From Silene latifolia (Eukaryota > Streptophyta > Magnoliopsida > Caryophyllales > Caryophyllaceae): a stretch of DNA of 64,000 nucleotides. The translations under genes and the position numbers were made by a program. The stretch lies in NCBI RefSeq assembly GCF_048544455.1, contig NC_133537.1, positions 149,584,058 to 149,648,057 on the forward strand, given 5' to 3'. The notes beneath the pieces were generated by a model, which was not told where the DNA came from, ran no database searches, and saw only the letters and a program-made list of their open reading frames with translations. Shown piece after piece: positions 24,641 to 34,298 of the stretch (positions are counted from its first letter, which is position 1; every line of letters starts with the position of its first letter).

Positions 24641-25301
24641 AGCAGGTCGCGTTACTCCTGTTGGTATGTCTACTTCTTCTTCTTTTATTCATATGATTGA
24701 GATTAACCACGCAAGTTACGGAACTTGGGTACTAGATACTGGTTGTGGTTCTCATCTGTGCAATCATGTGCAGGGCCTCCGAAACATCGAACCCCTCGTA
24801 AAGGGTGAGGTGGACCTGCGTGTCGGGAATGGAGCACGAGTGGCTGCCGTCTCGAGCGGAACATATGTGATCCAGCTTCCTAGCGGATTTGAGTTATTTT
24901 TATATAACTGCTATTATGTACCCAGTTTATCTAAAAACATTATTTCAGTTTCTGCACTTGACAAACTTGGTTTTTCATTTGTAATAGAGAATAATAGCTG
25001 TGTTTTCTCGTTACACGATATGATTTATGGCAAGGCAGTCTCCATGAATGGAATTTATGTTTTAGATCAGACCACCGAAATATTGCACGTAATGAATAAG
25101 AAGTTAAAAGTTGGTGACAAAGATCAAACTTATCTATGGCACTGCCGTATGGGACATATTAATGAGAAACGCGTTAAACAACTCATACAGAATAGAGCTA
25201 TCTCGGCCTTTGATTTTGAATCATTTGGCACGTGTGAATCGTGTCTCATTGGTAAGATGACTCGAATTTCCTTCAAAAGGTGTTGGAATGCGCGCTGCTG
25301 A
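24641..25301 (+). pseudogene. Copia E protease and pre-integrase domain
   Basis: Frame starting DIKAGRVTPVG. The aspartic protease motif WVLDTGCGSHLC is present, with the catalytic Asp at about 24735. It is followed by the pre-integrase zinc-binding block YLWHCRMGHINEKRVKQLIQ and CESCLIGKMT (H-H-C-C). The frame is lost at about 25285 and the integrase core continues in another frame. Copia order protease-integrase-RT is confirmed by what follows. Confidence 0.9.
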
Positions 25302-26302
25302 CCTATTAGGACTCATACATACGGATGTGTGTGGACCTATGTCAATCACTGCACGAGAAGGTTATAGGTATTTCATCACTTTCACAGACGATTTAAGTAG
25401 ATATGGCTATGTCAACTTAATGAAGCATAAAAGTGAGTCCTTTGAGAAATTCAAAGAATACCAGAATCGGGTACAGAACCAACTGGGTAGAAAGATTAAA
25501 ACACTAAGATCAGATCGTGGTGGCGAGTATCTTTCACACGAGTTTGATAACCACCTTAAGGACTGTGGGATTGTCTTACAGTTAACTCCACCTGGAACAC
25601 CTCAGTTGAATGGTGTGTCCGAACGGAGAAATCGAACACTACTTGATATGGTTCGATCCATGATAAGTCACACCGTATTGCACGATTCATTGTGGGGTTA
25701 TGCTCTTCTCGTCGCCTACTCTAATACTTAACCGAAGTCCGTCTAAAGCTGTTGACAAGACTCCATATGAACTATGGAAGGGAACGGTCCCTAACTTGTC
25801 CTTTATACGGGTTTTGGGCTGCGAGGCTTATGTCAAGTGGAGACACGAGGATAAGCTCGACCCACGATCGGTCAAGACGTACTTTATAGGTTATCCTAAA
25901 GGAACATTTGGTCATTACTTCTATTCGCCAACCGAACAACGTGTATTTGTTGCGGCTAGTGCGACATTCTTAGAGAAGGAGTTTCTCGAGAACGCGAGGA
26001 GTAATAGAACCTTCGAACTGTCGGAGATTCCAGAACCAAATGCCGAGCAACCATTGGAGGAACCAGTTCCTTCAATCCCGGCTGCGGTTAGTATTCCCGA
26101 GGAACCTAGGACGTCGGGTAGAGTCTCTATTCCTCCAGACAGATACATTGGTATGGTCGAGGAACATGACATAGATGACATTCTGCTCTTAACGAGTAGT
26201 GAACCCGCAACCTATAAAGGTGCCATGACTAGTTCCGACTCAAAGCTATGGCTTGAGGCCATGCAATCCGAGATGGACTCCATGTATGAGAACAATGTAT
26301 GA
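25288..26302 (+). pseudogene. Copia E integrase
   Basis: Core domain: HTDVCGPMSI with the first Asp, TLRSDRGGEYLSHEF with the second Asp, and GVSERRNRTLLDMVRSMI with the Glu, so the D,D(35)E triad is present. A frameshift at about 25700-25731 moves the sequence to the second frame (NRSPSKAVDKTPYELWKGTV, VLGCEAYVKWR), which continues to the stop at 26300. The linker that follows is serine/proline-rich. The enzyme inserts element cDNA into the chromosome; this copy is broken. Confidence 0.9.
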
Positions 26303-27780
26303 GATCTTGTTGACTTGCCTGCTAAGGTTCATCCCCTTCAATGCAAATGGCTTTACAAGATAAAGCATTCTGTGGAAGGTCAACAAGATATCTATAAAGC
26401 ACGACTAGTTGCTAAAGGTTTCACCCAAGTGCCAGGTTTGCACTACGATGAAATTTTTGCACCGTAGTCATCTTTGCGTTCCATTCGGATTATCTTAGCG
26501 ATTGCCGCTTTTCATGACTATGAAATTTGGCAGATGGATGTGAAAACCGCCTTCTTAAACGGTTATTTGGAGGAAGAGTTGTACATGGTACAACCCGAAG
26601 GTTTCATCGATCCTGAACATCCTAAGAAAGTGTGCAAGCTTAAGCGTTCCATTTATGGACTTAAGCAAGTTTCTCGGAGTTGGAATCATCGTTTAAACCA
26701 AGTGATAAAAGAAAATGGATTTACTCGATCGGTTGAGGAACCATGTCTATATATCAAGTCGAGTGGGAGCAAGATTGTCTTCCTAATATTGTATGTTGAT
26801 GATATACTCCTGATTGGGAATGACATACCTCTCTTAACTTCGGTAAAAGTATGGTTGAAGAACCATTTCCAGATGAAAGATCTGGGTGAGGCACAAAGAA
26901 TTTTGGGCATCCATATCTATCGAGATAGATCACGCCGGATGTTATCTCTCAATCAGGAGTCTTATATAGACAAGATTCTAGAGAGATTCAGCATGACTAA
27001 CTCCAAAAAGGGGTTTCTTCCTATGGCTCCAGGGGTGCATTTGAGCAAGTCTCAGGCACCAAAGACACCAGAAGAGATAGAGCGCATGACCCGGATTCCT
27101 TATGCTTCGGCTATAGGATCAATCATGTATGCCATGATATGCACACGTCCGGACGTGGCATATGCATTGAGTATGACAAGTCGATTCCAACAACATCCAG
27201 GTAAATCACATTGGATGGCTGTCAAGAACTTTCTTAAGTACCTACGGAGGACTAAAGATTGGGCATTGACTTATGGAGGCGATCAAAAGCTATGCGCAAC
27301 CGGTTACGCAGATGCTAGCTTCCAAACGGATCGAGATGACTCGAAATCTCAGTCTGGATTCGTTTTTACTCTTTTAATGGCGCTGCATGATCGGTGGAAG
27401 AGTTCCAAACAAAGTGTTACAAAGAGATTCTACGACGAGTCCGAGTACTATGCGCGTCTGAAGCTGCAAAGGAAGCGATATGGATGCGTCAATTCTTACA
27501 AGGACTATCAGTAGTGCCTAGTTCGAATGACCCGATCACCATCTATTACGACAATAGAGGTGCCATCTTCCAGGCTAAGGAGCCTAAGTCTAGCAACAAG
27601 TCTAGACATGTACAAAGGAAAGCTCATCTAATCCGAGATTACGTGGAGCAAAAGGAGGTAGTGATAGAAAAGATTGCTACAGATGATAATATAGCAGATC
27701 CTCTCACCAAACCTTTACGACAAGATAAGCATGAAGGGCATGTTATTTCCATGGGAATTAAACGTGTTCCTGAGTTGTAG
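26303..27780 (+). pseudogene. Copia E reverse transcriptase and RNase H
   Basis: Continues after the stop (DLVDLPAKVHPLQCKWLYKI, ARLVAKGFTQVPGLHYDEIF). A second stop lies in the FAP*SS block at about 26465. RT blocks are QMDVKTAFLNGYLEEELYM, SIYGLKQ and LILYVDDILLIG with the YVDD site. RNase H follows (YADASF, SKSQSGFVFTL), shifts frame near 27390 and ends in the common Copia tail (YYDNRGAIFQAKEP, SRHVQRKAHLIRDYVE, TDDNIADPLTKPL) at 27780. All catalytic blocks are recognisable, but two stops and a frameshift inactivate it. Confidence 0.92.
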
Positions 27781-28637
27781 TACTCTTTTATGGATTAGAT
27801 TCATTTTCTCGTGTACTCTATACGACATCATCGTTTTGATATTTATATATTTTGTTTTTCATGTGGAGTTGTACGACAATCTTGAACACCACAAAGTGAA
27901 CTGAACAAACATTATATTTTTGGTCCTTAATTGCCCAAGTGAGCTGATAACTCTGGCAATTATTTTGTGACGTTGGTTGATGGTGGGTTCAACGAGCCAT
28001 TAGTCAAACGGTTGACTGACCAATCACAGAGGTGAGTTATACGGATATATCTTAGGACACAATTGTGACAACGACGTGGAGTCCTAAATGTTTTATAACA
28101 TTCGGTGCCAGGTCGTGGATAGGACCTCCATGGTGATCCTAAGAGTCGATTCTTTTGACTATCGACTGTCTCTTGAGATTAAGCCAGATTTTAGGTGACT
28201 TTGGTTTCTTTCTCACGGTCATCCGTAACAGGGGGCCAAGTAGATTTTTTCTCGGGTCATTTCATCGTGCTTAGATCGGCAGGAGTCGAGTTGAAGGAAA
28301 TATTCAGCCTTTATCAGGTACTCGATATTTCTCAGGGCCACTCGAGGAGCTGTAACTGAAATGCATGGCCATGCTCGAATACGGATTCGTTTTATCAATT
28401 AAGTTACTCTCTAGTCGGGGAAACCACTCTTGATACAGATCGATTGTAAAATACGACCTTGCGGATACGGATCTGCAAATTGTTTTACATTGAGTGGGAG
28501 AAATTTTTTAAATGGATATGAGAATCGGTTATCGCACATACACTTGTACGGACAAGTGGGAGTTTGTTGGAGCCGGTGTCCTCCAGTTAGTGCGGATAAC
28601 GTTATTGCACGTACACTTGTACGGACAAGTGGGAGCT
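27781..28637 (+). other. 3' trailer of Copia E with duplicated PPT/LTR edge
   Basis: Non-coding. Shares blocks with the trailer of element F. At 28534-28606 there is a 73-bp unit holding a PPT (GACAAGTGGGAGT) and the first roughly 35 bp of an LTR. The same unit starts again at 28607 and runs into the real PPT and 3' LTR. Confidence 0.8.
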
Positions 28638-29601
28638 TGTTGGGGCTGGTGTCCTCCACAGTTAGTGCAATGACATATAAATCTCTAAAAGGATCAAAGG
28701 GTATACTTTTGTATTATTATCAGTTGGTCCACGTTTATCAATAACGGTTGGCTTGCTAGATAAGTTTGATGTTATTGTCATACAGATGGCGGTGATCAAC
28801 TGGTCCCTAAAAGTCACACCTATAGGATACGTTTGAGAGATGTGACGGCATGAAAATACAGTCATGTTGATGCCTAATATGACTAAGCGGTTAGTCGGAG
28901 TTATTGACTAATAATTAGTCAAACGCGATGTTGAGATATTTATTTAATACGGATTAAATAATACTGGCTAAGGTGAATTAAGCGGTAAATTCGTAAATTG
29001 AATATTTGAATGTATATTGAATTAATTAATTATACAATATTGTCATTGTTGGACAAGTATTAATATGTCGACTGATTCATGTTACTAGTCGATATTTTAA
29101 TATCCGATAACGGATGATGATTTATAATTAAAACCCGTCATATACATTTAGTAAAACGAGTCGGACCACGAGTTAAATAAGGAGAAAGTGGAAAGCCCAC
29201 TCCCTCCATGGGTAACCGTTCGGTTGGCCGAGTAGGACAAAAGGAGAGTCCTTCTCTCCTTTTGACCTAATCCTTCTCATTTGAAGAAAAATTAGGGTTT
29301 TGGAGTCTTTTTCTCTGAAATTCTAGATCTCACATCAAAACCTCACAAAAGCTATCTCAATATTGCAAGGCAATTAGAGAGCAATTTCTAGCACAAGGGG
29401 CATAGTCTCAGACGATCTTGGGTGCAACGATTAGGAGGAAATCTGCGTTGATTTCTGTTCTTAGGCCGTTTTGCACAGGACCCGAGGTCGATTCTTATTC
29501 TTTTATCGTTTCTCTTGTTTTTCGTTTATGACCATTAATCACATGATAAATTACGTTATAGTCCTTAATTTTAAGGGGTTTTATACGGATATTACCCTAC
29601 A
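28638..29601 (+). repeat. 3' LTR of Copia E
   Basis: Starts TGTTGGGGCTGG after the PPT GACAAGTGGGAGCT and ends ATTACCCTACA. Followed directly by the GGGTC target-site duplication. Confidence 0.95.
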
Positions 29602-29606
29602 GGGTC
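29602..29606. repeat. Right target-site duplication of Copia E (GGGTC)
   Basis: Exact match to 21142-21146. Confidence 0.9.
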
Positions 29607-29963
29607 TTCACTTGGCATCCCCCCAAATTGGCTTCTTTCGACTAATTGAATAAATGCGGATTTGGCGATAAAATTTCCGGTTAGATGTTGTGGTGTGGGA
29701 GTACCATTTGGTAGGTTCTCCTCGGTGGGTACGGAATGTGATGAAAACTTAGGCATTGTGGGTTGATTTTGTGTTGGATTTTGTGTTGGGTTCTCCTCAC
29801 CTTCTCTTGCAAAAGGGTTGATGAACTCAATAGTATTTGGTTGAATATCTACAACCTCACCAATACCTCTCAAAGTTCTCCTAGCAAGTCTTCTATTGGT
29901 TGTCGAAGTCCTTTCAATTTCACGATCAAAGGGTAACAAGTCACCTTGTGATCTTCTAGTCAT
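29607..29963 (-). pseudogene. A2 gag, N-terminal part
   Basis: Minus-strand frame from ATG 29963 (MTRRSQGDLLPFDREIERT) to the insertion point of E, ending LVERSQFGGMPSEDP. The equivalent B protein is uninterrupted here. An upstream ATG at 29984 is in frame (MSCLIFC), but the B copy suggests the later Met, which follows the leader. Removing E and one TSD copy restores the frame into the part at 21131. Confidence 0.85.
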
Positions 29964-30081
29964 ACAAAATATCAAACAACTCAAAAATAGTTAGAACAAA
30001 CCTTGAGGAGTTTTACTTCCCCAAGGCAAAGAAAGACACAACTAATAACAATGTAAGAAAATCTAAATCAAGTTAACACTG

Positions 30082-30099
30082 TCCCCGGCAACGGCGCCA
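30082..30099 (-). promoter_or_regulatory. Primer-binding site of A2 (tRNA-Asp type)
   Basis: On the minus strand TGGCGCCGTTGCCGGGGA, complementary to the 3' end of plant tRNA-Asp (which ends CCCCGGCAACGGCGCCA). It is identical to the PBS of element B and typical of Athila-lineage elements. Confidence 0.9.
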
Positions 30100-30103
30100 T
30101 TTT

Positions 30104-30503
30104 TGGTCGTGTTCCCTTGTGGGGTTTAGTTTTCAGTACTTGTCGTTAGGAGAACCTAGACCAAAACACAATTTATAACTTCACAAACAACTCTACAATT
30201 AGTAAAGAAGCAAGATGAATAAAAAGGGTGTAAACAATTGATAAAAGGCACTAGGGTGTCATGGGGTCATAGGGGATTCATGGGAATTGATCATACAAAC
30301 ATATTCTCAAGTTATAAGCAAGCAATTAATGTTGTGATGGATTGAGTTGGTTTATATCTTACAATCCTAGGAAAGTTTGGGTCCCGGAGCCGAATCGATT
30401 AGATTGTACAACACCTACAAGTCGACTTAATCTTCCCTATTCAACAATATGCATGGTCTAATGAGACTCGAGTTGGTTTATGTCTTACAAGTCTCATTGA
30501 AAG
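30104..30503 (-). repeat. Truncated 5' LTR of A2
   Basis: Minus-strand LTR end starting next to the PBS, collinear with A1 3318-3850. About 125 bp present in A1 (between two GCAAG copies near 3434 and 3560) are missing. The LTR is cut at 30503, where a 32-bp tandem repeat begins. Confidence 0.85.
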
Positions 30504-30504
30504 A

Positions 30505-30600
30505 CTATCTATCATACAGACACTGGCCTAAAACAACTATCCATCATACAGACATTGGCCTAAAACAACTATCTATCATACAGACACTAGCCTAAGACAA
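30505..30600. repeat. 32-bp tandem repeat, three copies
   Basis: Three units of CTATCTATCATACAGACACT followed by GGCCTAAAACAA, with one to three changes each. They lie exactly between the cut A2 LTR and the Tat-type block. Confidence 0.9.
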
Positions 30601-31980
30601 CGAACTTGGGGCTATCCGCCACCTACCGAACTAAGCACTCCCTACCCTTCTAAGCAGAAAAGAAAGGGAGCAACATATGGGACAGAGGAGCAACAGTGGA
30701 AGCAGAGGTGGTTACCATGGCGGTAATACCTCGTTCCTGCTCCACGACAAAAAGAAAAATGGTGCCTGGCAGATTTTGGACGACTCGATAACCGAGGATC
30801 AAAACTCTGCACGTTACCCCGACGTTAGCCTCCAATCGTCAGAAGTCAAAGGTGAAAAGGGACTAGGACAACGGATACTACCCCGATGTTGAACCCCAAT
30901 CAGCTGAATTCAACTGCAATTGAAAGCGGCAACATAGGATAACACACCCGTATTGAACCCCACTCATCGGTCATCCGAACCTCTGCAGACAACGACCAAC
31001 GATCGATACCCGATAATTGGCCGGGCACAGGCCGCCAGGGAGAAAGACAACCAAGCCTGTAACAAAAAACAGTCGCTTCATCCCCTCCAAGATCCTCCTC
31101 CTCCTCCAGTACCTCAATAACGGACCCCGTAGGTCCCAAATGGTGCCCTACAAAAATAAAAATAAAAAACAACAAAGAATCGTCAGCCAAAATTTCGGCA
31201 TTATGACGGCATAAAATGGACAAATCCAAAACAACAACACAACCTGCAAAGCAAAATAAGGGCAATCCCGCCCAAAATCCAACCAAACAAAACCATTCAC
31301 AAAAAAAAACGAAAAACGCACAAAAAAACGACTCGCCTATCTTTTCAAGCAAAAGACGAGTCAAAACCACCACAAAAAAAATGGCATTTTAAGACCCATA
31401 CAAGGTCCGCCAACGAATCAAAAATACATTCCCAAGGCAATGGGAAATTTTTCTACGGCTCAAAAAGGCAATTTATGCGCCAATTTGAGCACAAGCCGGT
31501 CAAAATTCAAAAACGACCGCAAAAAGGGCAAACGTGATTTTATCACACCTCAAGGCGACCTAAAATACCAATAAGGTCCATTTCAAGGCAAATCGACTCA
31601 ATTCAAGCTCAAACAGACGCTTATTTTGTCAGACATAAGACCGTCACCAAAAGTTAAAAATTCCAATTTTGCCCACAATACCCAACAAAGGTCCACAATG
31701 GCAAAAACGATCTTTCCCGACTACAATGCAACCTAGTGGGACCTATTATCTAAGCAAATAAACTTGGCATTGTGAAATGAGACGGTTTCTCACCTAACTC
31801 ACGTTTTTCGAGCATAGGGAGCGGGAACGGGGACCAAAATGCAAACTAAAAGCTCCCCTACACTCCTAAACAGGTTTCTAAACTAAGGCAATCATCAATT
31901 TCACTCGAAATGGGCTCAATCAAAAACGCCCAAATCGATTTTCTAGGGTAAAATTTCGCCCTAATTCAATTAAGCCAAAA
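30601..31980. other. 3' internal region of Tat-type element C1, no gene recognised
   Basis: Bases 31190-31225 (AAAATTTCGGCATTATGACGG) match 41465-41490 of C2, which lies just past the end of antisense gene P2. This suggests the same region of a related element, with the P2 body deleted. Open frames here have no recognisable domain. The 30601-31150 part matches nothing I know. Confidence 0.45.
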
Positions 31981-32019
31981 GATCAACAAAAACAAATGGA
32001 TTCGAGAGGAAATGCATAC

Positions 32020-32035
32020 CTTGAAACGACATCAT
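32020..32035 (-). pseudogene. Possible orphan first exon of a P2-like antisense gene in C1
   Basis: The minus strand reads ATGATGTCGTTTCAAG, then GTATGCATTT. This copies the form of P2 exon 1 in C2 (ATGACTACTCGAG, then GTATGTG): an ATG, four or five codons, phase 1, the same GTATG donor. A GCGCCTC module lies about 120 bp upstream, as for P2. Later exons are not found in C1. Short and therefore uncertain. Confidence 0.35.
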
Positions 32036-32151
32036 TGTTGATGGCACGAATGGAAGCTAGCAAAAATCCAACAATGTCGAGTTTTTGCGGGTTTTCGTGT
32101 CGAAGGTTGAAGATGAATGAGGAATGACGAGCAGCCAAACCTCGCGTCTTT

Positions 32152-32215
32152 TTACAGAAACAAGGGAAGCCCCTTTGATTCGCCATGTGGCTCGCGCCTC
32201 AATCAGGCGTCCCTT
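32152..32215. repeat. GCGCCTC module in C1 3' region
   Basis: Contains GGCTCGCGCCTCAATCAGGCG, one of several copies of the C1-type module. It sits about 120 bp upstream of the orphan exon at 32035. Confidence 0.55.
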
Positions 32216-32379
32216 ATTCTTTCAGCGAATTTTGGGCTTCGGCCCAATTTCCACATAACAAACTTCAAATTTTCATCGACGATATTAAAGATCGTCATTT
32301 TCTCAAAAGCAAATAGTGAAAATTTAACTTCGCTATTTTTGAAATTTTCAAACAAACGGCGATCAAGACCGCCAACTTC

Positions 32380-33045
32380 AAAAATAATAGTGAAAACTCA
32401 AAATTCACTATTTTCTTCAATTTCAAAAATAATAGTGAAAATTCAAAATACACTATTTTCTTCAATTTTCAAGAATGATGGTGAAAATTAAAAATTCACT
32501 ATTTCTTCAAATTTCAAACGCCGACAATTAAAACCGTCATTCCCAAAATAATGGTTGGAAATTAAATTCCACTATTTTCACCACACACGTCAACGGCATC
32601 ACATAAACCGTCACTTCAAATAATAGTGAAGATTCCAAATTCACTATTTCATCAAATATCAACGGCGGCACATAAACCGTCACTTCAATTAATAGTGAGG
32701 ATTCCAAATTCACTATTTCTTCAAATGTCAACGGCGGCACATAAACCGTCACTTCAATCAATAGTGAAGATTCCAAATTCACTATTTCCATCACATGTCA
32801 ACGGCGGCACATAAACCGTCACTCCAAACATGATAGCAAAATTTAAAAGTTGCTATTTCCTTCAAAATTCAAACAAACAGCGTTCAAAACCGCCACTGCA
32901 AATTCAAACAAACGAGTAGTGGAAGTTCAAATTCGCTATTCCTTCAAATACCAACAGGGGGCTTCCTCGCGGAACCCGCTCATTTAAAAAAACAGTGATA
33001 GTGAAATTCAAAATTCACTATTTCCACGGCGGCATCACGAGTTCG
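32380..33045. repeat. Hairpin-forming tandem repeat, about 69-bp period
   Basis: Eight to ten units, the central ones about 69 bp. Each has AATAGTGAAGATTCC followed by AAATTCACTATT, an inverted repeat with AATAGTGAA and TTCACTATT arms, then CAACGGCGGCACATAAACCG. Outer units are more diverged and of unequal length. Confidence 0.85.
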
Positions 33046-33108
33046 CTACTTTCAAAACAAGCCCATTTGACGCGGCTATCCTCACGGCCCGTTAACCGAC
33101 CGCTCATA

Positions 33109-33446
33109 GCTGGTGAGCCTTACTACGTGCCATGGCTGGCGAGCCTTACTACGCGCCATGGCTGGCGAGCCTTACTACGCGCCATGGCTGGCGAGCCTTA
33201 CGACGCGCCATGGCTGGCGAGCCTTACTACGCCCCATGGCGGGCGAGCCTTACCACGCGCCATGGCCGGCGAGCCTTACCACGCACCATGGCCGACGAGC
33301 CTTACCACGCGCCTTGGCCGGCGAGCCTTACCACGCGCCTTGACCGGCGAGCCTTACCACGCGCCATGGCCGGCGAGCCTTACTACGCGCCATGGCTGGC
33401 GAGCCTTACTACGCGCCATGGCTGGCGAGCCTTACCACGCACCATG
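33109..33446. repeat. 26-bp tandem repeat, 13 copies
   Basis: Thirteen full units of GCTGGCGAGCCTTACTACGC plus GCCATG, then a broken fourteenth. The period of 26 is not a multiple of three, so each frame cycles through all three readings. All three plus-strand frames stay open, giving overlapping open frames that I regard as artefacts. A single similar unit, GGCTGGCGAGCCTTCATACG, occurs at about 33518, and the C2 counterpart at about 45380 also has one, so the array grew from a local motif. Confidence 0.95.
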
Positions 33447-33762
33447 GCTGCCGAGCCTTTGTCCACAAACACACAAGGACATATCTGAAGATGCCTCAGG
33501 TATGACTCCTTCTTATGGCTGGCGAGCCTTCATACGTAGTCTAACAGACTTTAAACGACCCGCACAGATAATCGACAGACTCTAAACTGTTCCCGACGAG
33601 AGGTCCTTGGCTCGTACCCTCGAGTCGCCTTGGCGTCGCCATTCCCGATGGCAGGTCCTCGGCCTGAATCCTTTCGAGCTGCCTCGACGTCGCTTGGGTC
33701 TCCTGGTTGTAATCGTCGATTGACCTGAGGGATCTACTTTGACTTTCGCCCTGTCCAAGCCT

Positions 33763-33780
33763 CAGTCAAAGTGAGGGCTC
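33763..33780 (+). promoter_or_regulatory. Polypurine tract before LTR C1
   Basis: CAGTCAAAGTGAGGGCTC, directly before TGTAGATACT. The same tract with GGGGG precedes LTR C2 at 45573-45590. Confidence 0.75.
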
Positions 33781-34216
33781 TGTAGATACTCGGTATCTGC
33801 TGAGACTCCGACAAACACCCGATGATTATCGGACTATAACATGTTTTGGAATCACGGCGTTTGATCGACAGTTTGTGTAGAACTTTACGTCGGAAAACAT
33901 AAAACAATTTTGAAAATAAAACATCTCAAAACATTTTAAAAATACTTAGAGTATTTAATGCACGACGACGTGGTCGCAATGACACTAACTAGAGTCAAAA
34001 CCGACGTCGGACCAAAAACCGACTGAAAAATTCAAATCCCGACTCCAACAACGAGTCAAACCGAGTCAACCACCAAAAACAAAACATTTCAAACCTTCTA
34101 CCTTTAGTTTTCCCAGATTTATGTTTGGTCAAGTACCAAACATATGACTAAAAAACCTAGGATAGAACAAATCATGATTTTTTTTGTGTGAAAGCGACAA
34201 CTCACCTCGAAGACCC

Positions 34217-34262
34217 GCGACGTGGCTTGCGCCTCTTTTAGCAGCCCAAGTGGCCACGTCGC
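34217..34262. promoter_or_regulatory. Inverted ACGTGGC boxes upstream of the C1 TATA box
   Basis: GCGACGTGGC (34217-34226) and GCCACGTCGC (34253-34262) form a perfect 10-bp inverted repeat around a GCGCCTC core. ACGTGGC is the core of plant bZIP (ABRE/G-box type) sites. It ends 29 bp before the TATA box. Confidence 0.5.
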
Positions 34263-34290
34263 TCAAAACTCACACAACGACTCATTTCCC

Positions 34291-34298
34291 TATAAATA
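34291..34298 (+). promoter_or_regulatory. TATA box of LTR C1
   Basis: TATAAATA in CCCTATAAATACCCCTC, followed by ACGCGAGTGTCC, which is also found after the C2 TATA box. Confidence 0.75.

Larger units (their letters stand above)
21147..29601 (+). mobile_element. Copia LTR retrotransposon E, nested in A2 gag
   Basis: LTRs of 965 and 964 bp (TGTTGGGGCTGG...CCCTACA), initiator-Met PBS, gag, protease, integrase, RT and RNase H in Copia order, PPT and a perfect GGGTC TSD. By eye the LTRs differ at roughly twenty positions, about 2%. Frameshifts at about 24630, 25290, 25730 and 27390, and stops at 26300-26302 and 26465-26467, make it non-autonomous now. Confidence 0.95.
15779..30104 (-). mobile_element. 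Athila-type non-autonomous element A2 (minus strand), split by Copia E
   Basis: On the minus strand the order is LTR stub (30104-30503), tRNA-Asp PBS, gag, protease, palindrome array, TATA-like box, accessory ORF and part of the 3' UTR, which stops where F begins at 15778. There is no RT, RNase H or integrase between protease and the accessory ORF. Element B has the same layout. Element E interrupts gag with a perfect TSD. A2 is not the continuation of A1: the 15779-16320 segment overlaps 6772-7291 of A1 and is clearly more divergent from B than A1 is. Confidence 0.85.

Noticed and set aside
25921-26181. Antisense open frame over the Copia E integrase tail
   Set aside because: Shadow of the coding strand with no recognisable domain.
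30505-30600. Short direct repeats as a CRISPR-like array
   Set aside because: Three contiguous 32-bp units with no spacers, in a plant genome.
30650-31373. Minus-strand hydrophobic open frame as a membrane protein
   Set aside because: Composition follows A-rich runs on the plus strand; no domain, no conservation with C2.
32995-33585. Proline/tryptophan-rich repeat protein (MAGEPYYAPW type) in up to three frames
   Set aside because: All three frames of a 26-bp repeat are open at once, so openness is not evidence of coding.
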